Positions 50,201-60,116 of a DNA stretch of 64,000 nt are shown here, one piece after another; positions within the stretch are counted from its first letter, which is position 1, and every line of letters starts with the position of its first letter. Location: positions 868,001 through 932,000 of the forward strand of contig JBAIAA010000605.1 in NCBI GenBank assembly GCA_037893245.1, in the 5' to 3' direction. Both the position numbers and the translations under genes were made by a program. The notes below the pieces were generated by a model, which saw only the letters and a list, made by a program, of their open reading frames with translations, made no database searches and was not told the origin of the DNA. The DNA comes from Crossaster papposus. Its lineage: Eukaryota; Echinodermata; Asteroidea; Velatida; Solasteridae.

Positions 50201-51886
50201 CAATCGAATCCAACTGAACAGCAAGACGACCAAGATGGTGAGGACACGAGTGAGCGTGCCCCTTCGAGTGCCCCCGCCGGTCCCAGCGCCGGACGAGCCA
50301 CATCTTGGGTCGGTGGCTATAAGACAGAGGAAATAGCTGAACTGCAGAGAGCAGATCCAGACCTGAGAATCATCATGGAATTGATGATCAAATCTCCCGA
50401 CAGACCAAGCAGAGACCAGATAGCACGAGAGAGTCCCGCCTCAAGGAACTTGTGGTTGCTATGGCAACAGCTGGTGCTAAAAGACGGTGTTCTTTTCAAA
50501 AGATGGGTGACCCCTGATCAAACCCAGTCTTACCTACAACTTGTTGTTCCACAAGAACTACAGGGTGCCGTTCTTAAAGCTACACACGACGCCGTGATCT
50601 CTGCTCATCTCGGGGTGAAGAAAACTTCTCAGAAAGTCAGACGCCAGTTTTACTGGTACCGACTGAAGGAAACCGTTCGTGAATGGGTCCGGAAGTGTGC
50701 GAAGTGTGGTGCACGGAAAAGGCCACACACAACCCCCAGAGCACATCTCAAGGATTATCGAGTCGGCGCGCCGCTAGACAGACTGGTCACGGATATCCTT
50801 GGTCCGTTTCCTGTCAGTGACAATGGCAACAGATACATTCTTCTAGTCGGTGACCAATTCACAAAGTGGATGAAGGCTTACCCCATTCCCAACCAGAAGG
50901 CAGAGACGGTAGCTCATAAAATCGTCTACGAGTATATTTCCCGTTTTGGCCCACCCCTTGACATTCACTCCGATCAGGGTCGAACGTACGAGTCTCATCT
51001 CATGCAAGAAGTTTGTAAACTGTTGGAAATCCACAAAACTCGAACTTCTCCATACCATCCATCCGCCAATGGACAGGCGGAGAGATTTAATCAAGTTTTA
51101 GTCGACATGATCGCAGCGTATGTTGACGGTGACCAACGCAATTGGGATACCCACCTCCCACTTCTAACTTCAGCGTACAGAAGTTGTCAGCATGAAGCTA
51201 CACGTTACTCACCCAACATGTTGATGTTAGGTCGAGAAACACACTTGCCAATTGCGTTTGTACTCGGTGGCCCCGCCACAGAGGACCCACCCCAAAATGA
51301 ATGCGAGTATGTTGCATCATTAAGGAAGAGGATGGAAACCGTCTATCATCTAGTTCGCAAACATCTTGGTAAATCCGCTGAACGACAGAGGAAAGACCAC
51401 GATCCCCGAGTTTCCCAAAGAAACTATCAAATTGGTGACCTGGTGTACATGCGCGATAGCACCAGAACCCCTGGTTTATCCCCTAAGCTAAAACAAGCTA
51501 AATGGGTAGGCCCCTGCATCATTCTCCGAACAATGAGTGATCTCCTGTTTGAGATACGGGTCAAGCAAAGAGGAAAAACAAAAATTCTTCATCACGACCG
51601 GCTTAAACATTATTTCAGCAATGAAGTCCCTTCATGGATGGTGGACATCCGTAAGACGTTACTTGTGAAAAGTTCTCCTTCAACGGATGATGCCGTCCTC
51701 CGCAGTAACACCAGAAAAACACCTGGCACCGGGAACACTGGCGCCCCCTCGTCAGCCCGGCCTGCTAAAGTACATGGTTCCCCCAAACCAACTGTAGCGC
51801 CATCTACGTCAGGAACGTCGCCCTTGTCAGAGAGGAGAAGTGCACGTACTAAGAAAAGGCCAGCGAGACTGCAGGATTTCTTGTAG
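47243..51886 (+). CDS. pol: Gypsy Pol polyprotein (PR-RT-RH-IN)
   Basis: About 1,547 codons, fully open. The 47,243 start is the first methionine of the open frame; the true product is likely Gag-Pol by frameshift. Protease: LLVDTGAAV (about residue 62). RT: FSTLDLQSGYWQI and the catalytic YLDD (about 521). RNase H: IDTDASDTGIGATL (about 667) and HRPGRKHGNADALSR. Integrase: HHCC zinc (from about 1,113), DILGPF and SDQGRTYESH, and ANGQAERFNQ, then a GPY/F-like region ending in HHDRLKHYF. Between RNase H and integrase, residues about 875-897 are a hydrophobic helix (TVLALMAIMVTLLLVPVC) followed by a low-complexity linker, which is not part of the usual Gypsy plan. Confidence 0.96.
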   Translation: MPRQSGQGGRRHTVGKLTRTVPSGLATVRPNEQNTIRLGRQTFQGMSAFLQVQMCGKDSELLVDTGAAVTIISSALFSQIPAEKRPELKPPCKSTKLETANKELIDIEGVATIDMMIGERHFQWDAFVAPISDEGILGYDFLYHYDCVLEARHGMRIAGDWVQWTVKGAPPHAIKIALKQNITIPACSEWIAEGVADHYKLNSEFAVVEPVNHRHNLVVGSSLTDPYREDIGIPVRVMNTSPENIELQAGITLGYLHEVDAVELIAEQENGEIDHLYRVTRVCREHARPASYAVSPVSPAAPNPKNPSDKWSENLQKLYERSCENLSPYQQKSLCELLANHENTFAKSAEDLGRASIVQHTIDTGDARPIRQPPRRPPKAFQGEEEKVLESQLKAGVIRESTSPWASPMVFVRKKDGTTRPCVDYRKLNDVTRRDAYPLPRVDDCLDCLSGAKIFSTLDLQSGYWQIEVKEEDRHKTAFVTRSGLYEYVTMPFGLCNAPSTFERCMELVLKGLQWRTLLIYLDDIIIQSSTFSEHIERLDEVLRRLGNAGLKLKPSKCELFQTEVLFLGHIITPDGVKPDPSKVSAVQNWPTPKNITEVRSFLGLCSYYRRFIAQFATMASPLHRLLEAGQTFKWTPDCLAAFEKLKAALTGNEVMSYPNDDGLFIIDTDASDTGIGATLSQLQWCDRTQREEERPIAYASRSMTKPQRRYCTTRRELLAIVTFLQYFRHYLLGKQFLVRTDHSALRWVMSFREPVDQMARWLQILSQFDFKIEHRPGRKHGNADALSRVPCDPDDCLCYDGTTILTDLPCGGCEKCKAKSEMWSDFVKIDDVVPLSTKRVNATTVEVQSPPRTSPDDQPSSNDVNPKAMPASPRTVLALMAIMVTLLLVPVCSIGKLIWRSCSEFTGDLDDGQFNGHFLRTTTPPGETTGQAQLPTAIRVVRPPNRTKPATGSSDSAGGESNCNAPCIPRKDADAGSSAGQQLAEQSNPTEQQDDQDGEDTSERAPSSAPAGPSAGRATSWVGGYKTEEIAELQRADPDLRIIMELMIKSPDRPSRDQIARESPASRNLWLLWQQLVLKDGVLFKRWVTPDQTQSYLQLVVPQELQGAVLKATHDAVISAHLGVKKTSQKVRRQFYWYRLKETVREWVRKCAKCGARKRPHTTPRAHLKDYRVGAPLDRLVTDILGPFPVSDNGNRYILLVGDQFTKWMKAYPIPNQKAETVAHKIVYEYISRFGPPLDIHSDQGRTYESHLMQEVCKLLEIHKTRTSPYHPSANGQAERFNQVLVDMIAAYVDGDQRNWDTHLPLLTSAYRSCQHEATRYSPNMLMLGRETHLPIAFVLGGPATEDPPQNECEYVASLRKRMETVYHLVRKHLGKSAERQRKDHDPRVSQRNYQIGDLVYMRDSTRTPGLSPKLKQAKWVGPCIILRTMSDLLFEIRVKQRGKTKILHHDRLKHYFSNEVPSWMVDIRKTLLVKSSPSTDDAVLRSNTRKTPGTGNTGAPSSARPAKVHGSPKPTVAPSTSGTSPLSERRSARTKKRPARLQDFL

Positions 51887-51937
51887 CCCCCCCCCCCCCC
51901 CGACCCTTACCAGAGCCCCGATGCCACATCACCCATA

Positions 51938-52246
51938 ATGGAGCATCATTCCCCCGTCCAGCACGATATGCCGTCGCATATCCTCGAATCTCCAACCAGT
52001 GAGCCCGTCCCTGGCTCCTCACGTCTCCCGTCTGATGGGTGGGTCGCCCAGACATCGGACAAGTATTCCCGGACGCCCCAGTCCTCTCCGGCACCGCCGA
52101 TCACGCTCACAGACGTGATGGATGCCATCGGGATCCTCAACAAGCGTCTTGACGGGATGGAACACGCCGTCAAGGCCAAGGTTAAGGAAGTCGCTCAGGT
52201 CCAGTCGTGTCACCTGGTCCGTGTGATCCAACGCATTGACAATTAG
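51938..52246 (+). CDS. small third ORF between pol and 3' LTR
   Basis: 102 codons from an ATG, after a poly-C tract (51,887-51,901). The N-terminal half is proline/serine rich; the second half has helical LTDVMDAIGILNKRLDGM. It has no signal peptide or membrane helix, so it is not an envelope. It could be a real accessory protein or a random frame; the intact state in a young element supports neither strongly. Confidence 0.4.
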   Translation: MEHHSPVQHDMPSHILESPTSEPVPGSSRLPSDGWVAQTSDKYSRTPQSSPAPPITLTDVMDAIGILNKRLDGMEHAVKAKVKEVAQVQSCHLVRVIQRIDN

Positions 52247-52540
52247 GGACAAACTGCGTCAATTGTGAACTTATAGTGATTTCACTACCATCTCAATGGA
52301 CACTGAACTTTTACTTTCGTCGTTTTAGATGGATATTTATTCTTCTGTTTTCGCTCTCATTATTCTTATGTTAAAGGATTGTATTCTTTTGATTTTCTTT
52401 TTGAGTTAACCTTTAGTGTGTCTTTTCTAGCGCTCCGTTTAACTTTGATGTATTCAGTTACTTTAGTTAAATTTTCGCTTTTCTATTATTTTGTTTACCG
52501 TATGTTATTCCCTACGTTACAACGAGGACGTTGTAAAAAC

Positions 52541-52554
52541 TGGGGGGGAGATAG
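52541..52554 (+). promoter_or_regulatory. polypurine tract
   Basis: TGGGGGGGAGATAG directly precedes the 3' LTR (starts 52,555), the expected position of the plus-strand primer. Confidence 0.85.
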
Positions 52555-53552
52555 TGTTGCGTTCACGCATACAGCGAGCGGTCTTTATTTCTTTCCCAAC
52601 CAACGCGCAGCGTTCTTGCAGCGATATGTGTGCCCTCACACAGCGCGAAGTTATCACGCACCACTACTGGTACGCGTGTGTATACGGTATGCTATTGTGT
52701 AGCGCGCAATGCATCTAGCATGTACTGTGTGCTATGACCTCGTTCACAGCGAGTTATGACTTAGTCGTTTTCCCTCATACTTTCCCCGGAGTCGATGTGA
52801 ATTCCCCTCATATACCTTACCCCTGTATTCGACCCAAACTGACCCTTCACATTAGCGAGTGTGGACCGCTAAACCTTCCCGTGTATCTGACCCTATACAT
52901 AGCGACTGGGAGCCGCTAAACCACACTGTACTGTCACGGTACACCAGAGGTCAAGTTACCCTCCCCACGCAAGAGTTTACTCCATAGAACTGTGTGTAGG
53001 TTCTCATCTTGTCTAGAGACTAAGTCTTGTGCATAACCCTATGTACCGAGAAAGTTACCCCTTTCCCTTTCCTCGAGGATTACTCCCCGTAACGCACCCA
53101 CGAGTAATCCTACTTCACCCGCTCACCACAACTCTCGGACTTTCTCCTTAACAGAATGTCTAAGTCAGAACGTGTACAAATCCTCCATAGGAACATCCCC
53201 ATTGACTTTGTACACGTATGCATTATTCATAACTACCAGAATCCAATGCTCTCATTGGCTAAGACGCGCACCCAAAAGCCTATATAAAGGGCGTGGAAAT
53301 GGCGGAGTAGATTATTATCCGAGCTGAGCTCATACACAGAGCTTCGTTCCCAGCATGAGCTGTATGCTCTAGCCACAGAGCTTCACTCTCTCAATACTCA
53401 GATAACATGTAAGGCCCCAAACTAGATCTTGTATATAGTGCGCCCTCTATTGTGATGTAAATACTTCTGAATAAACCAGTAGTATAGTGTGTGTAAGATG
53501 CTGTATCTTGACTCTTATTTTGATAACGGCTCTACCCAAGTGAGACGTTACA
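52555..53552 (+). repeat. 3' LTR
   Basis: Same sequence as the 5' LTR apart from a T/G change near 53,044 and a small replacement near 53,148-53,153. It ends at GACGTTACA; the GTAT after it repeats the base block before the 5' LTR. Confidence 0.95.
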
Positions 53553-53807
53553 GTATGATAAAAAAGTGATCAACACCAATACATCTTCACCTAAACAGTT
53601 CAATGCAAAATCGCCTTTTTTATCAATTTACTCTTACTGTAGTGAACACATTGTGTAGGCCTATTTCACCAATCAAGATTTTAGATTCTCTGTGGAAACT
53701 TGAACTGAGGTACGGTAAGGATATTTAGCCGATTTACTGTTCCGTGGTAACTTTTAATTCCTCAGTGACCTGCCTAATGGTCACACAATAACTTAGGGTT
53801 CAATGTA
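53553..53807. other. flank between two transposons, nothing recognised
   Basis: About 250 bp of low-complexity-free sequence with no exon or repeat seen; the two last bases (TA) are the probable target duplication of the next element. Confidence 0.4.
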
Positions 53808-55042
53808 TGGTGGCCCTGAAGGGACTACGCAGATCGTAAATATTGACGTCAATATTCCTGACAAATTTCACGACTTTCCTCAAAGTCGCGAATATTGACG
53901 TCAATATTGACGTCAATATTCACGACTTTCCCCAAAAGTCGCGAATATTGACGTCAAATTTGACGTCGATATTCGCGTCAAATTTCACGACTTTCCTTGA
54001 AAGTCGCAAATATTTACGTCAATATTCGCATCAAAATTCACGGCTTTCCTCAAAGTCGCGAATATTGACGTCAATATAGACGTCAATATTCGCGACTTTC
54101 TCCCAAAGTCGCGAATATTTTGACGCGAATTTTGTTCAAGCAAGCTAGGTTTTGGCTAGTCTTGCTCCAAGACTGAGTTCTTCATTTGTCCGGGGCGCGC
54201 CGTCCGTCTGTCTATGCAGTTCATTCATCCTCCATACGCCATAACGGACTTATTAAGGGCGCCCTCGATTGTCAGAGAGATCAGTGGATTTGTTGACTAC
54301 CGAATTATTATAAAATATCTTACTTATTTGAAGGTAAATTATGATTTTAGGCATCCAGCAAAATGATCGCGCAAGATATCCTGTAATTATTCCGAATTTT
54401 TTTCTTTATAAAACTAAATTCGCGATCACCGGACGGCGATCGCAAAAACCCCGAATACATGTAATAACAAGAATATTCAACTGCCCGACGGCGGTTGAAA
54501 ACAAACGCAGTTTTTCGTGATTTTCTCGCCATCAATAAATTATTGTAAAGGTCAGTTAAACAAGATTTACAATAAAATACAACCCCCCAAAATCCACCCA
54601 TTCATGATAATTCAAGCATTTACCAATGGTGTATCCTACCGTATCCTACCTATACCTTTAAAACAAATCCACTGATCTTTCGTGACAATCGAGGGCGCCC
54701 TCAATAAGCCCGTTTTCGGAGTATTGATGATTGATGAACTGCATAGACGGACGGCGCTCCCCGGAACAAATAACAAAATCAGTCTTGAAGCAAGACTAGC
54801 CAAAACCGTGGATGAATAAGAAGACAACCTAGCTTTCTTGAAAAAAATTCGCGTCGAAATTTATGTCCGGTCGTGAAATTTGACGTCAAATTTGACGTCA
54901 ATATTCGCGACTTTGGAGGCAAGTCGCGAAATTTGACGTCAAATTTGACGTCAATATTCGCGACTTTTGGGGAAAGTCGTGAAATTTGTCGTGAATATTG
55001 ACGTCAATATTCACGATCTGCGTTGTCCCTTCAGGGCCACCA
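53808..55042. mobile_element. 1,235-bp fold-back element full of TGACGTCA palindromes
   Basis: The ends TGGTGGCCCTGAAGGGAC and their complement are flanked by TA. Both arms then carry tandem copies of a 30-bp-scale unit: GCGAATATTGACGTCAATAT plus a CGACTTTCC or GGAAAGTCG block. Inner arm sequences also pair (AGGTTTTGGCTAGTCTTG at 54,148 with CAAGACTAGCCAAAACC near 54,790; GGGCGCCCTCGATTGTC near 54,260 with GACAATCGAGGGCGCCC near 54,685), so the inverted arms are about 480 and 390 bp. No transposase frame. Confidence 0.88.
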
Positions 55043-55044
55043 TA

Positions 55045-57560
55045 CTACGGCCCTGCCTCCGCCACCGTCGATGCCGGTGGTAGTTTCTCCTCATCCGACA
55101 GGTCACTCATGTCCCCCGGCGGCCCCGCAGAAGGAACCCCCGGCGCTGGGCTGGATGCTGGTGATGCCTGCCCGTCAGGAGGCGGCTGTCTTTCCTCCGT
55201 GACTCGGTTGGGCTCCACTGGTTTGTCCCGTGCAGCGCGTCTCCACCAGTCCATCTGGGCGTCAACCGAGTACGGTTTCAGCCGGTTAAAATGCACCACC
55301 TTGGCCTTGGCGCGAGGCGACTTCTGAATCCGCTAGGGGACGTCGTCGGTCCTCTTCAGCACCACGAAGGACCCGTCCCACCAGCACTGCAGCTTGGGCG
55401 TGCGACCCACCTTCTTGGAGGGGGTGTAGAGCCACACGGCACGTCCGGGCTCGTAGCCGGCACCCTCCGCCCGACGATCGCACTGTTGCTTCTGGTGCGT
55501 CTTACTTCCCTTCAGGTGTTTTTCGAGCGAATCCGTGAGCGCGCTCCATCTTTGCCCTCAACTCGTCCGCGTACTCCTGTTCCGTCGCCCCTGCCGTCGG
55601 CTCCGGCTGGCCCACCACCAAGTCCAACGGAAGTCGCACCTCCCGTCCGAGCATGAGCATGTTCGGCGTGAACTTGGTGCTGTCGTGCTGGGAGAAACGG
55701 TACGCCATCATGACGTATAGGAGGTGTTCGTCCCAGTCATACTGGTTCTCCTGCACGAACAGGCTTAACATCGTCTTGACGGTGCGGTTAAACCGCTCCA
55801 CCATTCCGTCAGACTGAGGGTAGAATCGTGTAGTGCAGGTCTTGTAAACGCCCAGTAGGCAGCAGGTGTCCTGGAAGAGCTAGGCCTCGAACTCCCTCCC
55901 CTGATTCGTGTGGATATCGAGGGGGGCGCTGAACCGGGTGACAACCTGCTCCTTAAGGGTCCAGGTCACAATGTGCGCGGTCTGGTCCTGAATCGGAAAA
56001 GCCTCCATCCACTTGGTGAAGTAGTCGGCCACCACCATGATGCTTGTATTTCCGGTCTTGGTCTTTGGAAACTGGCCCGAAGGTCGATCGCAAGGCGCTC
56101 CATCGGCGCACCCAATAAGTACTGCTGCAATGGGTCCCGGAGGGGTCGAGGGGTCGAGGGGGTGGCTTCTTTGACCCACACTTGTGGCATTTCCGGCACC
56201 ACTCCTCCGCCTGACGTCGCATCCTCCGGAAGTACACCGACGCCTGTTTCAGCCGATCAACAGTCCGGGAGACCCCCAAGTGCCCCGATGTCCTGCCATC
56301 ATGTGTCAACCGCAAGACGTCATTCACCCGCGTCTGCGTCGGGGGTTCGCCATAGAGCTGCTCCCATCTTATTTGCAATACGCCATGGGACAGTCGCAGG
56401 GTCTCCCACCTTGCCACTAGAACTTCGCGTACTCGTCCAGGGCCGACACGTTCGACCAGCCGGGCCTGGGAACCCATCCTCATAGCCACCGGTCGATCCG
56501 GCCCAACTCCGGGTCGTCGCGCTGTTCCCGTTTTAGCTCCTCGTGGTCCGAAGCCGCCAGGAGCCCCTTCACAGTGGTGGTCTCCTCCCGCTCAGCCTCC
56601 CCAACGGTTCCCAGCAGGGGCCCCTTGATATAGCACTCGTGGCCGACCTCGCCCGATCGCCCACACTGACCGCATGGGATCCTGGAGACGGCGTCAGCGT
56701 CCGTTTGCTTCTTGCTGCCCGGGTTTTCCACGTTGAACTCGTAGCACCCCAGCCTCTAGATCCACCTGGCCGTTTGCCCCTCCGGCTCACGAAAGTTAAA
56801 CAACCACCGCTGGGATCCATGGTCCGTTCGAAGCAAGAACCGTTTACCGAGGAGATAGTGTTTGAATTAGTGCATGAAGTGGACCACGGCCAGCAACCCT
56901 CTCCGAGTGGTGCAGTAGTTGCGTTCGGCCTTGGACAAGGTGCGGCTTCCGTAGGCGATCACCTGATCACCCTCTTCCCCTTCCTGTGCTAGCACTGCTC
57001 CGATGGTGCAGTGGCTGGCGTCCATATCCAAGACGTAACGGTGCTCTGTGTCCGGGTAACGCAGCCCCGGCGCTGTGGTCAACGCGTCATTAAGATGTTC
57101 GAATGCTGACTGGCAAGCGCCCGACCAAGATAACGCTCTCTGGTTCTTGCTGGTCAAAGCATGGAGGGGGTGGGCGATCTCGGTGAAGTTCACGATGAAC
57201 CGCCGATAGTAAGAGGCGAGGCCCAGGAAACTCCGGACGTGTATCAGGTTCGTGGGTTGCGGCAAGCTCCGGATGACCGCGACCTTCTCCGGGTCTGTCC
57301 TTACTCCCCCGGCTGACACGAGATGGCCCAGGAAGCACACCTCCTTTTTAAAGAGGCTACACTTGAGTCTCAACCCCGCGGCCCGGAACCGTTTCAGGAC
57401 TACCGCCAACCTCTTCTGGTGCTCCTCGAAGTCCGCCCCCACACGATCATGTCATTCAGATAATCAACCGCCACCTGCCACTGCAGTCTCCTCATCACTT
57501 GTTCCATCAGGCGCTCGAACCTTCCCGGGGCGTTACACAGCCCGAACGGCATCACGGTGA
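55045..57560 (-). pseudogene. decayed second Gypsy pol
   Basis: On the minus strand, in broken frames: RT (VMPFGLCNAPGRFERLM near 57,540, then YLND near 57,450 in place of YLDD, then GLRLKCSLFKKEVCFLGHLV), RNase H (VLDMDASHCTIGAVLAQ), the primer grip end (KQTDADAVSRIPC), integrase zinc region (HDGRTSGHLGVSRTVDRLKQ) and core (MVVADYFTKWMEAFP; RFSAPLDIHTNQG; FNRTVKTMLSLF), and a terminal VHFNRLKPYSVDAQ. Several stops and frameshifts, plus the D-to-N change in the RT active site, show it is dead. Its RT N-terminus is cut off where the minisatellite begins. Confidence 0.88.
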
Positions 57561-57599
57561 ACTAATACAGCCCGTTCTTCTCCCGGTCCCCCTTTTCCA

Positions 57600-58058
57600 T
57601 CCCGTTGACTCCCGTGCGGAGCAGTCCTGGTGTCTCCGCCCCATTGCCTCGTGTGAGGAGCAACTCCAGCGGCTCCGCTCCATTGGCTCGTGTGCGGAGC
57701 AGCTCTTCCCCGTTGACTCCCACGAGGAGCAGTTCTGATGGCTCTGCCCCATTGCCTTGCGTGCGAAGCATTCTCGTCCCGTTGCTCCCCCGGTGAGGAG
57801 CAACTCCAGCGGCTCCGCTCCATTGGCTCGTGTGCGGAGCAGCTCTTCCCCGTTGACTCCCACGAGGAGTTCTGATGGCTCTGCCCCATTGCCTTGCGTG
57901 CGAAGCATTCTCGTCCCTTTGCTCTCCGTGAGGAGCAACTCCAGCGGCTCCGCTCCATTGGCTCATGTGCGGAGCAGCTCCGCCCCGTTGACTCCCACGA
58001 GGAGCAGTTTTGATGGCTCCGCCCCATTGCCTTGCGTGCAAAGCATTCTCGTCCCGAA
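57600..58058. repeat. about 138-bp minisatellite, three copies, plus a fourth beyond an insertion
   Basis: Copies share GAGCAACTCCAGCGGCTCC (57,657, 57,797, 57,934) followed by GCTCCATTGGCTCGTGTGCG and CCGTTGACTCCCACGAGGAG. A fourth, diverged copy is at about 58,850-59,040. The 775-bp MITE at 58,068 splits the array, as its target duplication shows. Confidence 0.85.
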
Positions 58059-58067
58059 CGTTGCTCC

Positions 58068-58842
58068 TAGTCTTGGTGCAAGACGTTGTTGTTCATTATC
58101 ACGCAACTATCGCGATCACGCAACTAACAATAGAGGGCGCTGTTGGGAAACTTTCATAACCACCACACACATATCGGCTCAGAACAACGTCTTGGTGATT
58201 TCGTCTCGTCTCACGTGACATAACCAAATTTGACCTATATTGCATATTCAACAAAGGTCATATTGAAAATACGCAAGCTCACAAGTACGCTGCATAATGA
58301 GCTGACAGACTGGTACATTGTACATGTATTACGATGTACACAGGGGTGCACCACCCTAATTGAAAGGAGAATTTCTACGCGAGGTCATTTGCATGAAATG
58401 TGCCCCCACAATTTCTTTTGAAAAAGAATGCCGTTTGGTGAAAGAAATGGTGGGATTGTGTAAATATAGCATAGAATCAACTCCCTGGTTTTTGAGCTTC
58501 AATCTGAAAGCCCTAGAATGTGGAGGGATGCCATTTGTAAAATGGCTGCTTTCAGGCTCGGGAAGTATCGCTTTTCGGAAGGTGAGTTTCTTTTGGTGTG
58601 AATATTAAAAAATGTAATCGGCTAACCTACCGTGGGTAAAAAATTGAAAATAAACTGAAAGATAAAGACCAAGACAATAATCTGATTGTTGTTTGATAAA
58701 CCCGAAGACGTTCTTCTTGACAGATTCGCGGCTTCCAGAATACGCCCTCTATCGGTGGAATAGTCGCGACGCGTATAGTGCTGTTGAGTGCATAGGCCCT
58801 ATGGTTTTATGAACTCAACAAGAACGTCTTGCACCAAGACTA
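58068..58842. mobile_element. 775-bp element, TAGTCTTGG ends and 9-bp target duplication
   Basis: Ends TAGTCTTGGTGCAAGACGTT and its complement are flanked by the perfect 9-bp repeat CGTTGCTCC (58,059-58,067 and 58,843-58,851). It is the same family as the element at 23,148. The inside contains AGAGGGCGCTGTTG and an ATG (58,542) opening 13 codons (MAAFRLGKYRFSE) that end in a good donor GTGAGT at 58,582, looking like a captured first exon. No transposase is present. Confidence 0.85.
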
Positions 58843-59044
58843 CGTTGCTCCCCGTGAGGAGCAACTCCAGCTGCTCCGCTCCATTGACTTGTGTGCGGAG
58901 CAGCTCCGTCCCACTGCATGGCTCCCGTGATCAGGAGCAGCTCTGGCGGTTCCGCTCCATTGCCGGCCGCGGGTGCGGTGCAACCTCGTCCCCCTGCGAG
59001 GAGCAGTTATATTGGCTCCTCCGCTCCGTTGACTCACCGGAAGA

Positions 59045-59800
59045 ATCCTCGCCCCGTTGGCGATTTTTTCCCCCGTACCACTAAAGGCCTATTTACACAC
59101 GCGCGCGGTAACGGAATTCCGCGCGGTGAAAAAAATAGAACACATGGTTTTCTATAGGAGCGTTTACACTGAGAGCGGACAAGCCGCGCGGTAGGGCGAT
59201 AAACCGCTGCGTTTAGAAACCTGAGCGATTTTTTTGAAATACCGCGCGGAGACTCCGCGTTCTGGCCAATCAGCGGTCTCGTTGGGTATGACGTCGCGGA
59301 CTTTCCGGAACGCTTCGATCTCTAACAAACGTATACCGGACGGGTTTCCGCCCCGTGTGTAAATGGACAATATCGCGCGGCATACCGATTTCCGTTGCCG
59401 CTTTCCGTTACCGCGCGCGTGTGTAAATAGGCCTTTACGCGTCAATTTGCCCGTTTCATTGGAATGGGGTGACTTGAATGGAGACCAAAGCGCGCGCTTC
59501 AATTCGAATCGATTTTAATACGCGCGGAACGTATGAAGACCAACAACGTTGACAGCCATAATTCACCAAAATAAATGGATACAGTCCCTAGTTAATTGTA
59601 TACAGTCCCTAGTTTTTCGTATACACGACTTTTATACCTTTTTCTATTAACCAAAATTATTGGTTAATAATCTCATCCAGATAGGGTCTTATAGAAAAAG
59701 GTATAAAAGTCTCTATCCAAGTCGCCCCATTCCAATGAAACGGACAAATTGACGCGTTAGTGGTACGGAAAGAAAAATCGCGCCCCGTTGCCATGCCCCA
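59045..59800. mobile_element. fold-back element split by a nested MITE
   Basis: The left arm (59,045-59,083 and 59,438-59,480) contains CGTACCACTA then ACGCGTCAATTTGCCCGTTT and CATTGGAATGGGGTGACTTG. The right arm (59,716-59,800) has these in reverse and uninterrupted (CAAGTCGCCCCATTCCAATG, AAACGGACAAATTGACGCGT, TAGTGGTACGG). The core at 59,575-59,715 has its own hairpin (CTTTTATACCTTTTTCT against AGAAAAAGGTATAAAAG). Confidence 0.8.
59084..59435. mobile_element. 352-bp MITE nested in the fold-back arm
   Basis: 33-bp-scale inverted ends: AAGGCCTATTTACACACGCG on the left, CGCGTGTGTAAATAGGCCTT on the right, flanked by TA on both sides. The intact partner arm of the host fold-back shows the pre-insertion sequence (CTAACGCGTC complement), confirming insertion at TA, as for Tc1/mariner-, PIF- or En/Spm-like families. 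Confidence 0.82.
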
Positions 59801-60067
59801 GGGCGGCCTTCAGTATGCCGTGCCGCCGTCTGCAGCACGGGCCGGACCTCGATTAGACTTGACCCAAGTCGGACTTACCATGGAGTTAAGACTAACAATT
59901 TGCTTTCGTCAATCCGGCCGAATAATTATGTGCATGCTTTGTTGGCCTTAGATAAAGGGCGCCCTCATCTGGTTGTCGTTCCGCGATCGGCATCAACGTG
60001 ATGTCATCATGTCAGTGCAGTTTCTGAACCACACATAAGCATGGGCGGCGCATGAGGGCGCGCTACT

Positions 60068-60069
60068 GA

Positions 60070-60115
<46 letters not shown>

Positions 60116-60116
60116 G
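60068..60116. repeat. (ATT)n microsatellite
   Basis: About sixteen perfect ATT triplets with flanking AT. Confidence 0.97.

Larger units (their letters stand above)
44977..53552 (+). mobile_element. full-length Ty3/Gypsy-type LTR retrotransposon, 8,576 bp
   Basis: Two direct 997/998-bp LTRs bound it, and the target duplication is GTAT (44,973-44,976 and 53,553-53,556). Domain order in pol is protease, RT, RNase H, integrase, which defines the Gypsy order. gag and pol are both fully open. By eye the LTRs differ only at about two places (ATAAAG versus AGAAAG, TGCAAG versus TAACAG), so insertion is very recent on an evolutionary scale and the copy may still be mobile. Confidence 0.96.

Noticed and set aside
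55291-55656. Plus-strand frames rich in Pro/Arg
   Set aside because: They are antisense to the decayed Gypsy integrase on the minus strand.
57533-58041. Minus-strand frames of 128-164 codons
   Set aside because: They are translations of the 138-bp minisatellite; repeated motifs with no domain.
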